Positions 8,341 through 16,574 of a stretch of 64,000 bases of DNA are shown here, in pieces. The stretch is taken from assembly GCA_014360655.1 (NCBI GenBank), contig JACIXC010000016.1, forward strand, positions 1 through 64,000, given 5' to 3'. The position numbers and the translations under genes are program-made. Position 1 is the first letter of the stretch. Every line of letters starts with the position of its first letter. The notes beneath the pieces are model-generated. The model was given only the letters and a program-made list of their open reading frames with translations, was not told the DNA's origin and ran no database searches. The DNA comes from Actinomycetota bacterium (GTDB lineage Bacteria; Actinomycetota; Geothermincolia; Geothermincolales; RBG-13-55-18).

Positions 8341-9900
8341 TTGGAGCTTAGGGACTACATCCAGGTCATCAAGCGCAGGAGGTGGTGGATCGTGGCTGCC
8401 GTGCTCCTGGTGACGGCGGCTGCGCTCCTCTACTCGTTCCTCCTGCAGAGCAGGCTTTACCAGGCCTCCTCGTGGGTGGTGGTCAAGGAGAAGCCCCTGG
8501 AGAGCTCCGTCCTGGAGCAGACCATAAGCGAGCTCAGCTCGCAGCCGGAGAGGTCCCTGCAGACCCACGTGGAGCTCCTCAGGACCAAGGAGATGGCCAA
8601 GAAGGTCGTCGAGGCCCTGCAGATGGAAATGGGCACCTCCGAGCTCATGGAGAAGATCGACGTACAGCCGGTGAGCAACACCAACATCATCGAGATAAAG
8701 GCCACCGACCGCTACCCGGAGAGGGCCCGGGACATCGCCAACATCTACGCCCGGGTCTACCAGGAATGGAGGCGCTCGGAGAACGTGCGCGAGATATCCA
8801 AGGCCCGCAGCGAGGTATGGTCGGTGCTGCAGTCGACCAAGGACGAGGCCATCGACCTCTCGCGCCAGATCGAGCAGCGTTTCGGTAACCAGCCCATCCC
8901 GGAGGAGCTGAAGGTGGAGCAGCAGATAGCCTACAACTACTACGTGGACCTGCAGCGTATTTACCGGGAGCTTTCCATCTCCGAGGACCTCATGTCCGGG
9001 GGCCTGGAGGTCATCGCGGACGAGGACGTCCCCGGGTCGCCGGTGAGCCCGCGCCCGGTGCGCAACGGGGTGCTGGCCTTCTTCCTGGGGTCCATCCTGG
9101 GGCTGGGGCTCGCCTTCCTCGTCGATTACCTCGACGACACCATCGAGTCCCGCGAGGAGGTGACCAGGCTCTACGAGATACCGGTGCTGGGAGAGATCCC
9201 GCGCTACCGGGAGCTGGAAAACCAGCAGCGCCGCTCCTCACTGGTTATGGTGACCGAGCCCAAGTCGCCCATCGCGGAGGCCTTTCGCGCCCTGCGCACC
9301 AACATCCAGTACGTGAATTACGAGAGGAAGCTGAAGACGCTGGCGGTGACAAGCGCCGGCCCCTCGGAGGGGAAGACCTTCGTGGTGGCGAACCTGGCGG
9401 TGTCGCTGGCCGAGGCCGGCCACCGCGTGCTGGTCATCTGCTCCGACATGCGCCGCCCCGCCATCCACGAGTTCTTCCACCTCCGCAACCAGGAGGGGCT
9501 TTCCACGGTGCTCGTGGGCGGCAAGACCCTCGAGGAATGCATAAAGGATGCCGGGAAGAGGAACCTGCGCGTCCTCACCTCGGGACCGCTGCCCCCCAAC
9601 CCATCCGAACTCGTCGGCTCCCGCCGCATGAACGAGGTGCTGGCCAGGTCCAAGGCCCTGGCCGACCTGGTGCTCATCGACACTCCGCCCACCCTTGCGG
9701 TGTCGGACACGGCCGTCCTCGCCCCCCGCGCGGACGGCGTGCTGATAGTTGTGGGCCTTGGGACAGCAAAGCGGGATGACGCGCGCAAGGCAAGGGACCT
9801 GCTCCTCCAGGTGAACAGCAACCTGGTGGGCGCGGTACTCAACAACGTGGAAGAGGCGTGGAGCTACGGCTATTACCATTACTACCACCCCCAGACATAA
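8341..9900 (+). CDS. Wzz/BY-kinase: polysaccharide chain-length and tyrosine autokinase (copy 1)
   Basis: A 519-residue all-in-one bacterial tyrosine kinase. Residues 1-270 are a Wzz domain with two membrane helices (about 16-36 and 243-262) around an extracellular coiled-coil region. The cytoplasmic kinase follows: Walker A SAGPSEGKT (338-346), Walker A' VLVICSDMR (363-371) and Walker B LVLIDTPP (443-450). It ends in a Tyr-rich tail (YGYYHYY), the usual autophosphorylation cluster. Such proteins control polymerisation and export of surface polysaccharide. The usual first Asp of Walker A' is Cys367 here, which is odd because this Asp normally takes part in catalysis. TTG 8341 is the start because the conserved MELRDYI opening is shared with the two other copies. 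Confidence 0.85.
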   Translation: MELRDYIQVIKRRRWWIVAAVLLVTAAALLYSFLLQSRLYQASSWVVVKEKPLESSVLEQTISELSSQPERSLQTHVELLRTKEMAKKVVEALQMEMGTSELMEKIDVQPVSNTNIIEIKATDRYPERARDIANIYARVYQEWRRSENVREISKARSEVWSVLQSTKDEAIDLSRQIEQRFGNQPIPEELKVEQQIAYNYYVDLQRIYRELSISEDLMSGGLEVIADEDVPGSPVSPRPVRNGVLAFFLGSILGLGLAFLVDYLDDTIESREEVTRLYEIPVLGEIPRYRELENQQRRSSLVMVTEPKSPIAEAFRALRTNIQYVNYERKLKTLAVTSAGPSEGKTFVVANLAVSLAEAGHRVLVICSDMRRPAIHEFFHLRNQEGLSTVLVGGKTLEECIKDAGKRNLRVLTSGPLPPNPSELVGSRRMNEVLARSKALADLVLIDTPPTLAVSDTAVLAPRADGVLIVVGLGTAKRDDARKARDLLLQVNSNLVGAVLNNVEEAWSYGYYHYYHPQT

Positions 9901-9919
9901 CGCAACACCTCACAGACGT

Positions 9920-10330
9920 AAGAACATGGTCCCCAGATCGAACATTTGGGAGATCGCTCCTTTCATCCTGTCGAATTTGCTTGTTTTGTCAGGATGAAAG
10001 GGCGGTCCCCCGACCTTTTCAACCCGGGAATCGCCTCCAGAAACGATACGGCATCCACCTCGGTGTCGGCCCTTGTTCGTTGCCTCTGGCGACACCCCGG
10101 TGCCTGACCTCCTGTTGGCCTCAGGGCGGGATTGTTTCGTCGGCGCTTCGCGCCTCCTCGCAGTGACATTCCCAAGACGCGCCTCCTCGCAATGACAGGG
10201 GCCCGGAAACGTCATCGCGAGGGATTCCCGGAAACGTCATCGCGAGGGACCCCCTGAAACGTCATCGCAAGGGACCCCCGGAAACGTCATCGCGAGGAGC
10301 GGAGCGACGAAGCGATCTCACACGTATTGC
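9920..10330. repeat. Intergenic REP-like repeats with a 25-bp tandem array
   Basis: This 600-bp gap between the kinase and the next gene holds no gene. It carries variants of the dispersed 'GTCATTGCGAGGAG...GCGACGAAGC' element. A 25-bp unit, GAAACGTCATCGCGAGGGA plus a short C-rich end, repeats at 10206, 10231, 10256 and 10281, and the last runs into a full GAGCGGAGCGACGAAGCGATCTC copy. There are no unique spacers, so it is not a CRISPR array. Bases 10331-10509 are AT-richer and contain TATATT at 10468-10473, a possible -10 box for the next gene. Confidence 0.8.
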
Positions 10331-10509
10331 ATCACCTCGTGCACATACCGAGACCCTTTCATGTCGGCCTTAACATGTGGAGCCCAGGATATGTTCAAGG
10401 GCATAGAAGCTCATGGCGTGAATGACGAATGTCGATATATTTCATTATGATGAACTGATGGTTGTGTTATATTGCGCTCGAGGACTCTTTTATCACGGGA
10501 GTGCCGGAG

Positions 10510-11292
10510 ATGTGGCGTAAGACATTTATTGTCGGATTGGTGATCCTGGTCCTGGGAGGCGGCGTAGCCGCGGCCGCCTGGAGGTTCGTCGGCGGGGGCG
10601 ACCGGTCAGCCGTCGAGGAAGTGCGGGAGGAAGGTGGCAGTTTCCAGGAGGAGCTGCAGGAAACGACGGCGGCACAGGAGGGGACCACGGCGGAAGGTGA
10701 GGATGCCGGCACGCAGGAATATTCCGGAGCCGGCGCCGCTTCGCCGGGCGTCACCAGCGGCGAGGACTTTTCCTACACCTCGCCCGAGCAGAGATACGTG
10801 ACGGAGACCCAGAGGCACCAGAACTTCTTCCGCGCCGTGGCCGAGGGGAGGGTGCGCCGCCTGGACGTGGTGAGCACGGATGTCCGCCCGGTAGGCGACC
10901 CAGACACATCATACGTCTACTTCACCCTGACCACCACGGACGGGGGCACGAGCAACGGCACCATGGTCATGAAATACGAGGGCGGCATGTGGAGGATCGC
11001 CGCCATCGGCCAGTTGCAGGGGAGCCTGGGAGGGGGGACCAACTACAAGGTCCCGGCGAGCTTCGAGTCGGACCTGGCGAGAGAGGTCGCCGAGCTGCAG
11101 CCATTCCTCACCAAGGTAGCCGAGGGGAGGCTGGATTACATGGCGGTCTTTTCCGCTTCTCGCCCCTCGGAGAACGAGGCGGTCCTGAACGGGGAAGTGG
11201 CCGGGGTGGGCGGCAGGGTGGTCCCGGCCGAGATGCGCCTGCGGTGCGATTACGGCATATGGCATCTCACCTACGTGACCAACCCCCCTTGA
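10510..11292 (+). CDS. Membrane-anchored accessory protein of the surface-protein cassette (copy 1)
   Basis: About 260 residues. One N-terminal hydrophobic helix (FIVGLVILVLGGGVAAAAW) is followed by an acidic, Glu/Gly/Thr-rich linker (~residues 35-85) and a folded extracytoplasmic domain. ATG 10510 fits the signal anchor; the 16-residue longer frame from 10462 lacks a ribosome site. The C-terminal domain is clearly paralogous to the protein at 33,483-34,259, sharing for example RYVTETQRHQNFF and an EGG[ML]WRIAA motif. Both copies stand immediately beside a large repeat-bearing surface protein of the same type (here 39 nt upstream), so they form a conserved two-gene unit. I recognise no family; assembly, anchoring or secretion of the partner is an inference. 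Confidence 0.65.
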   Translation: MWRKTFIVGLVILVLGGGVAAAAWRFVGGGDRSAVEEVREEGGSFQEELQETTAAQEGTTAEGEDAGTQEYSGAGAASPGVTSGEDFSYTSPEQRYVTETQRHQNFFRAVAEGRVRRLDVVSTDVRPVGDPDTSYVYFTLTTTDGGTSNGTMVMKYEGGMWRIAAIGQLQGSLGGGTNYKVPASFESDLAREVAELQPFLTKVAEGRLDYMAVFSASRPSENEAVLNGEVAGVGGRVVPAEMRLRCDYGIWHLTYVTNPP

Positions 11293-11331
11293 TGGCAGAG
11301 GTTCGCTAGAGGGACATATGAGGATTACCGG

Positions 11332-13953
11332 ATGGTGGGCGCAGAGATGCCGCAGGTAGCAGATCCCAGGAAAGGAAAGAACCACCGTATCCCTCTCGCC
11401 TTGCTCCTGACGGTTGCGATGCTGGCATTCCCCACAGCCCCGCTCCTGCCCCCCGCGGGTCGCGCGCTTGCCGCCGCGACGGCGGAGGCGGCGAGAGACT
11501 CGGAACTCCCCCACGACCCCCTGGGAAGGTTGCCTTCCACCCCGGAAGAAGCCCACGCACGTCTCCGGGGCCGTGGTTTCGACTGGCCTGGGGTGGATGG
11601 CGGGGAGGGCGCTTTGCGGACGTACGGCGGCATGGCCGCAAGCGACAATGGCGGTGCCGCCAATGACGCAGGTGACGCCAGCGACGGCGAAGATGCCTTC
11701 CACGCGGCGAGCGTGCAGTCCGGGATCTTCGTCTCCCTCCCCTTCGAGACGGTGGAGGGAAAGATAACGCACGCGGGCGGCGGCGTGAGGGTGGAGCGCA
11801 TCCGCGGCTCCGACACCCGGACCATAGACGACACCGCCAACGCGCAGGGATGGTTCTCGGTCGATTTCACCTCCATAGGCCAGGACATCCAGTCCGGGGA
11901 CACGGTCAGGGTCACGGACCTCTCGGATTCGCAGACCGCGACGGTGGACTGCACCCTCACCGCGACCGTGAACGTCTCGGCGGAAACCGTTTCCGGAAGC
12001 GCCGCTTCAGGCAACCGGGTGGACGTGTACCTGAAGACGCCCTCCACCTATTACGGGGACATGCCGCCGGGCGCGGCGCATCGCCAGGTCTCGGCGGGCG
12101 GCGGCGTCTACAGCGCCGCCTTCGCAGGCACCAACATCCGCGACGGAGATGCCGCCTACGTCTACTCCACCGACGCCTCCGGCCATGTGGTGATGGAAAT
12201 CGCCAGGACCGGAAGCACCCTGGTGGTCTATCCCCAGTACGACGAGGTGATGGGGTTCCACCAGCCCGGCGTCTCGGTCACGGTGGCGGTGGGCAGCGAT
12301 TCGCGCACGGTGGGCAGCAGTGCAGCAGGGTTTTTCGACGCCGTTTTCACCACACATGACATCGTTCCCACGGATGTGGTCTCCGCGAACCTGGGCGGCG
12401 CGCACAGCATCACCGTTGCGGATGTTTCCGCCACCGCGGACCCCCTCACCGACCTTGTGCAGGGTAACGCGCCACCCAACCGCCCCATCCGCATAACCCT
12501 TAACACCTACCGGCAGCCTCTCATGGTGGAGACCGCCAGCGGCCCGGACGGCTCCTTCTCCTATGATTTCACTGGGAAATACACCGTCTCGGGCATCGAG
12601 GTGTTCAACGTGGCCTGGTACGACGACGACGGTGACTGCGTGGTCTACGAGTTCCAGACCTACAGCTGGTTCCTGCCCGAGGGTTACACGGGGCGCGGCT
12701 TCGACGAGTGGGTGCTGATCATGAACCCTAGCCAGGATGCAGCCTGGGTGAGGGTGCTTTTCCAGACCCTGGTAGGGCAGGTGGAGGGCCCCCTAATCCA
12801 CGCCATGCCGCTGACCCGCGTCACGGTGCACGTGAACGACTGGGTCCCCGGCCACCACGTCGCGACCATGGTCACCGCCATCGACAGCGGGGAGATCATG
12901 GCCGAGCGCGCCATGTACATCAACGCCCCCTCGGAGGGGAGGTGGGGCTCCCACGACTCCATCGGCATCGTCACCCCCAGCCCGACCTGGTACCTTCCGG
13001 AAGGGGCCACCTATCCCGGCTTCGACGAGTGGGTGGTATTGCAGAACCCCAACGACGCGCAGGTGCTGGTGAAGGTGCAGTTCCTCGCGAAAGGCGGCGT
13101 GGCCAAGGAGCTGTACGTGAGCATCGAGAAGCGCAGCCGCTTCACCATCCACGCCAACGACCACGTCCCCAACGCGGAGTTCGCCACCCGCGTGGAGTGC
13201 CTCACGTCCGTGGGCGGGGAACCCCTGCCAGTCTTCTGCGAGCGCCCCATGTACATAAGCACCAGGGACGGCAGGCGGGGTGCCACCTGCTCTATCGGCT
13301 CGTCCACGCCGGCTCCGGAGTGGTACCTCCCCGAGGGCACCACGCGGCCCGGCTTCGACGAGTGGGTGACGGTGATGAACCCCAACAGCGTGGGCATCAA
13401 CGTGCGGGCGGCCTTCCACACTCCCGCGGGAGTGGCGGGGAGCGTCACTTTCTACATGGTTCCCCATTCCAGGGGGACCGTCCACGTCAACGACCACGTC
13501 CCCAACCAGGACGTAGCGACGATGGTGACGTGCCTGGAAGGGTATGGCATTCTGGCAGAACGGCCCATGTACATAAACACCAGGGACGGCAAACGGGGCG
13601 CCCACGACTCCATAGGCGCCTTTGCCACCGCCGCCCGCTGGTACCTCCCCGAGGGCACCACCCGCCCCGGGTTCGACGAGTGGGTGGTGGTGCAGAACCC
13701 CAATGACGCGCCCGCCCAGGTGAGGGTCACCCTCCTGGGCCCGCGGGGGCCGGTGGCCCAGGCGACCTTCACCATGGGCCCTCGCAGCAGGGCGAGCGTG
13801 CACGCGAACGAGATGGTGGCGAACACGGACGTGTCCGCCCTGGTGGAGTCGGTGGGGGCAGTGCCGGTGGGGATACTGGCCGAGCGCGCCATGTACATGT
13901 GGGCGGCGGACAAGCAGGGCGCGCACTGTTCCATCGGCATCTCCCCCCTCTAG
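11332..13953 (+). CDS. Large exported surface protein with four C-terminal repeats (copy 1)
   Basis: An 873-residue protein with a long N-terminal signal peptide (hydrophobic core PLALLLTVAMLAF, cleavage near ALAAA). It then has a short DPLGRLPSTPEEAH motif, several beta-sandwich-like domains (residues ~120-440) and four repeats of about 105-110 residues. Each repeat opens with W[FY]LPEGxTxxGFDEW, has a central NPN or NPS, a VHVND-type turn and an ERxMYI segment. The four begin near bases 12667, 12991, 13321 and 13639. Its N-terminal region is homologous to the protein at 30,905-33,463, where the same DPLxRLPSTPEEAH motif occurs. No catalytic motif, sortase signal or C-terminal anchor is visible. 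Likely a cell-surface or extracellular matrix protein. Confidence 0.7.
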   Translation: MVGAEMPQVADPRKGKNHRIPLALLLTVAMLAFPTAPLLPPAGRALAAATAEAARDSELPHDPLGRLPSTPEEAHARLRGRGFDWPGVDGGEGALRTYGGMAASDNGGAANDAGDASDGEDAFHAASVQSGIFVSLPFETVEGKITHAGGGVRVERIRGSDTRTIDDTANAQGWFSVDFTSIGQDIQSGDTVRVTDLSDSQTATVDCTLTATVNVSAETVSGSAASGNRVDVYLKTPSTYYGDMPPGAAHRQVSAGGGVYSAAFAGTNIRDGDAAYVYSTDASGHVVMEIARTGSTLVVYPQYDEVMGFHQPGVSVTVAVGSDSRTVGSSAAGFFDAVFTTHDIVPTDVVSANLGGAHSITVADVSATADPLTDLVQGNAPPNRPIRITLNTYRQPLMVETASGPDGSFSYDFTGKYTVSGIEVFNVAWYDDDGDCVVYEFQTYSWFLPEGYTGRGFDEWVLIMNPSQDAAWVRVLFQTLVGQVEGPLIHAMPLTRVTVHVNDWVPGHHVATMVTAIDSGEIMAERAMYINAPSEGRWGSHDSIGIVTPSPTWYLPEGATYPGFDEWVVLQNPNDAQVLVKVQFLAKGGVAKELYVSIEKRSRFTIHANDHVPNAEFATRVECLTSVGGEPLPVFCERPMYISTRDGRRGATCSIGSSTPAPEWYLPEGTTRPGFDEWVTVMNPNSVGINVRAAFHTPAGVAGSVTFYMVPHSRGTVHVNDHVPNQDVATMVTCLEGYGILAERPMYINTRDGKRGAHDSIGAFATAARWYLPEGTTRPGFDEWVVVQNPNDAPAQVRVTLLGPRGPVAQATFTMGPRSRASVHANEMVANTDVSALVESVGAVPVGILAERAMYMWAADKQGAHCSIGISPL

Positions 13954-13975
13954 AGACATCACCCGGTGCAAGGCG

Positions 13976-14051
13976 TTGCGCGGCCGGGCCGCCGGGTAAA
14001 ATTCTCGCTCGCAGGATCGCTGCGACCGACCCGATCGTTCCCGGCCTTGGT
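13976..14051. repeat. Dispersed copy of the 136-bp repeat core
   Basis: The stretch GGCCGGGCCGCCGGGTAA through GCTCGCAGGATCGCTGCGACC to TTCCCGGCCTTGG matches the second half of the 136-bp units at 6255-6660 with a few substitutions. It lies in the convergent gap between the surface-protein gene and the minus-strand nucleotidyltransferase gene, a typical place for a REP-type element or bidirectional terminator. Confidence 0.8.
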
Positions 14052-14107
14052 CGGGCGCATAACCGCATGGAAGGGAACCGCCCGGTATGGCTGGTCCGGT
14101 ATGGACA

Positions 14108-15286
14108 TCAGGCGGGGCGTCGGCCGCGCATGAGGTGATGAGGGATGTGCAGGAGGCCGCGCAGGCGCTCTGGCGGAGTATCGGCGAGGAGGAAGAAGAT
14201 GAGGTTGGGGAGGGAGAAGGAACGCGCGCGGTGGGAGGGAAGGTGGCCGAGCGGGAGGGTGCGCAGGAAGCGCCGCATGAGTGGATAGGAGGGAAGGACG
14301 GACGCGGGGGCGTGGTCGGGGACGCGGCGCGCGCTGTCGAGCTCCCGCAGGTACCATAGGCCCGGCCCCACGTAACTCGCGACCATCCAGTCACGGCAGC
14401 AGCGGACGAGCTCTTCCCAGCTCGGCTGTGATTTCCCAATGATTTCCAGGACATCGCGGAACTTGACGAGGCGCGCGAAGCGGTGGTTCACCGCCAGGTC
14501 GAGCAGGGTGGTGGCCACGAGGTGCTCCGGCCGCAGGGCCCAGACGGGCAAACCGTCAAGGGTTTCGGGGAATGCGTCCCTCCAGAGGTCCGCAGCTCGG
14601 AAGCGCGTGCGCCTTTCGTACTCAGCCGGCCAGTGCATTCCCACGTGCACGTCCAGCTCCACCACGGTCTCGCCGTCCTCCAGGGCGAGGAAATAGACGG
14701 TGTGGGCGGGAGCGGGGACGAAGGACGGCCTTTCCGGCCGGGGGCGGAAACCCATGGACGAGAGGGCGCGGTCGAGGTCCCCCAGGGCCTCCTCCTCCAC
14801 CAGGATGTCGAGGTCCCGGAAACCCCGCGCGCTCTTGCGCTCGTAGTAGCGCGCGGAGAGGTAATAACCCTTGAGGGGGACGACGCGCAGGCCAGCGCAG
14901 GCCAGGGCGGACAGGGTCTTCGCGGCGACGTGATGTATGAGGGTGGCGCGCACCGTCTCGCGCGCATGCGCGGACCTCCATGCCTCCATGACGGGTCGCG
15001 GGAGGGAGAGGTCCACTCCGAGTGACGCGCAGTCCTCGCATACCAGGTGCAAAAGCGGCTCGAGTTCATGGTAGGAGGCGTTCTCTTCCAGCGCCTCCAC
15101 CTCCACCCGGGATATACCGCGGCTTATCTCATGCAGGCTTCCGGCATCGTCCTCGTTCCCGAAGCGGTAGGCGAGCGCCGCGAGCAGAAAGACGTCGCCC
15201 GCGCCGCCGCGCGGAGCGGCTGAACGGCGCGTTCCTCGGGGCGCGGCGGCCCCGTTCCCGGTCATCCAGGCTGGGGACCCCGCCAT
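14108..15286 (-). CDS. NTP_transf_5 nucleotidyltransferase of the RiPP cluster
   Basis: About 392 residues, resembling the uncharacterised nucleotidyltransferase family (Pfam NTP_transf_5, PF14907). This family is found repeatedly beside lasso-peptide and related RiPP genes. The diagnostic LKGYYL ... RGFRDLDILV block carries Lys139 and the Asp158/Asp160 metal-binding pair. The family probably transfers a nucleotide or uses an NTP, but its substrate is not established. ATG 15286 was chosen over the longer 15403 frame because a strong purine-rich site (AGGAGAGGGGGG) precedes it. It is divergent from the next four genes, with the long GC-rich gap 15,287-15,838 between them. Confidence 0.78.
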   Translation of the reverse strand: MAGSPAWMTGNGAAAPRGTRRSAAPRGGAGDVFLLAALAYRFGNEDDAGSLHEISRGISRVEVEALEENASYHELEPLLHLVCEDCASLGVDLSLPRPVMEAWRSAHARETVRATLIHHVAAKTLSALACAGLRVVPLKGYYLSARYYERKSARGFRDLDILVEEEALGDLDRALSSMGFRPRPERPSFVPAPAHTVYFLALEDGETVVELDVHVGMHWPAEYERRTRFRAADLWRDAFPETLDGLPVWALRPEHLVATTLLDLAVNHRFARLVKFRDVLEIIGKSQPSWEELVRCCRDWMVASYVGPGLWYLRELDSARRVPDHAPASVLPSYPLMRRFLRTLPLGHLPSHRARSFSLPNLIFFLLADTPPERLRGLLHIPHHLMRGRRPA

Positions 15287-15669
15287 CGCAAACCCCCCCT
15301 CTCCTCTTCCCGGGATGAGCGCCCGGTCCATGGCGTTATGGTCGGAAAGGAAGAAAACGGGCCGCAAACCTTCCTGTCCTGCCCCCTCTCCCCGTCTGCG
15401 CATGAGTGCCCCCGCGGGCCGGGCCCTCTTGCCGTTCGCCCCCCGGGCCTTTCCTCCGGGCCGGTCGCCGCCCGTTCCGCGTTGTCGCCGCGCCGGTGCC
15501 GGACGCGGAATCGCGCTCCCCCTTCCTCCTCACCCGGCTCCCGTTCCGGGTTCTCACTTCCCCCGCGCTTTCCCGAGGCGGGAGCTCCCGTTCCGGGACT
15601 CTCGGTGCCGTCCCTCCGCGCCGCGGTCCTCCCTTCCGGGGTCCGGGATAAGGGGGATTTCAGGCGCTT

Positions 15670-15832
15670 CCTGTATTCTACTTTCCTACATTCTACAGGT
15701 TGCCCGCTCCCACATGTAACACCGCCTCGCGTTCACCGCACGCCGCGCGGCTGTGCGCGATCAACGCGACTACCGCACGCCGCGCGGCGTTGCGACGGCG
15801 CAAGGCGGACCTGCCGTGACTTGCTATATACT
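15670..15832 (+). promoter_or_regulatory. Putative control region of the RiPP operon
   Basis: Three elements stand in order. An inverted repeat CCTGTA ... TACAGG spans 15670-15699 and encloses two ATTCTAC copies. A 17-bp direct repeat, ACCGCACGCCGCGCGGC, occurs at 15735-15751 and 15772-15788 (spacing 37 bp), each ending in a palindrome. A TATACT -10 box lies at 15827-15832, about 7 nt before ATG 15839, which would make the transcript leaderless. No good -35 is visible, which would fit an activator binding the repeats. The upstream part, 15,287-15,669, is GC-rich with no gene I can support. Confidence 0.45.
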
Positions 15833-15838
15833 GTTGCC

Positions 15839-16273
15839 ATGGAGAGAGGACACCGTTTCATGCATCCCTGGAAGATAAAGGCAGTAAGGCTGGCGGAGGA
15901 GCTCAGGCTGAGCGCGCTCGCTGCCGCGGCTTTGCCGCGGGCGGTCCTTTTCCCGGGGAGGGAGCTGAAGAGGCTGCAATGGCTACCGGTAAGGGCAGGG
16001 AAGGGGAGGGGCGCGGGCGAGGAGACGGTGCTGCGCTGCGCAGGCAGGTGGTTCGCCCTCCTCGACCGCATGCGGCTGCGCACCTCCTGCCTGACCCGTT
16101 CACTGGTGCTCGCGCGCCTGCTGCGCCGCGAGGGGCACGACGCACGCCTGGTCTTCGGCGTGCGCAGCGACAACGGCCGCAGGGAGGGACACTGCTGGGT
16201 CTCCGTCCGGGGCAGGGAGGTCGCCGGGAAGGTCCCTGGCTTCGAGGAGCTGCATTATGACGAGCGAAGGTGA
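15839..16273 (+). CDS. Lasso B2-type leader peptidase (McjB C-terminal, transglutaminase fold)
   Basis: A 144-residue protein matching the stand-alone B2 form of the McjB protease (Transglutaminase_core3). The catalytic Cys84 sits in RTSCLTRSLVLARLL and the catalytic His118 in EGHCWVSV. The Asp usual about 12 residues after His is not evident (Gly130), so the third catalytic residue may be missing or shifted. In lasso pathways this protein cuts the leader from the precursor, guided by the PqqD-like B1 protein. ATG 15839 fits a leaderless transcript; ATG 15860 has a GGAGAGAGGA site and is the alternative. It overlaps the PqqD-like gene by 17 nt. Confidence 0.85.
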   Translation: MERGHRFMHPWKIKAVRLAEELRLSALAAAALPRAVLFPGRELKRLQWLPVRAGKGRGAGEETVLRCAGRWFALLDRMRLRTSCLTRSLVLARLLRREGHDARLVFGVRSDNGRREGHCWVSVRGREVAGKVPGFEELHYDERR

Positions 16274-16574
16274 GCGCCCGGGCGCTGCGCCGGGACCCCG
16301 CGCGAGGCTGCGGCGCGTGGAAGGCATCGCCTGGCGCGTCATAGAAGGAGAGGCGGTGCTGGTCAACGTGCGCAGGGACGAGGTCCTCCACCTCAATCCC
16401 ACCGCATCCTTTCTCTGGTCGGGACTGGACGGCGGCAAGACGCTCGCCGTGATCGCCGCGGAGATGGCCGGGGAGTTCGAGGTCACGGAGGAGGAGGCCC
16501 TCGCCGATATCCTGGAGTTCGCCGGACTTCTCCTGCAGCAAGGGGTGGCCGAACTTGTCGACCTGGGAGAATAG
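16257..16574 (+). CDS. PqqD-family RiPP recognition protein (lasso B1-like)
   Basis: A 105-residue protein with the winged-helix PqqD/RRE fold signature: WRVIEGEAVLVN, then DEVLHLNPTASFLWSGLDGG and a C-terminal helix region (TEEEALADILEFAGLLLQQG). The family binds the leader of RiPP precursors and delivers them to the modifying enzymes. In lasso systems B1 recognises a YxxPx(L) leader motif, and the candidate precursor at 18,795-18,947 carries YEKPRM. The first ~25 residues are a basic, Gly/Pro-rich extension. The gene overlaps its neighbours on both sides (17 and 20 nt), so all are translated from one message. Confidence 0.88.
   Translation: MTSEGERPGAAPGPRARLRRVEGIAWRVIEGEAVLVNVRRDEVLHLNPTASFLWSGLDGGKTLAVIAAEMAGEFEVTEEEALADILEFAGLLLQQGVAELVDLGE

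Noticed and set aside
15338-15838. N-terminal extension of the B2 protease back to 15338
   Set aside because: The extension is Pro/Ser/Arg-rich low complexity without homology look, and a -10 box lies directly before ATG 15839.
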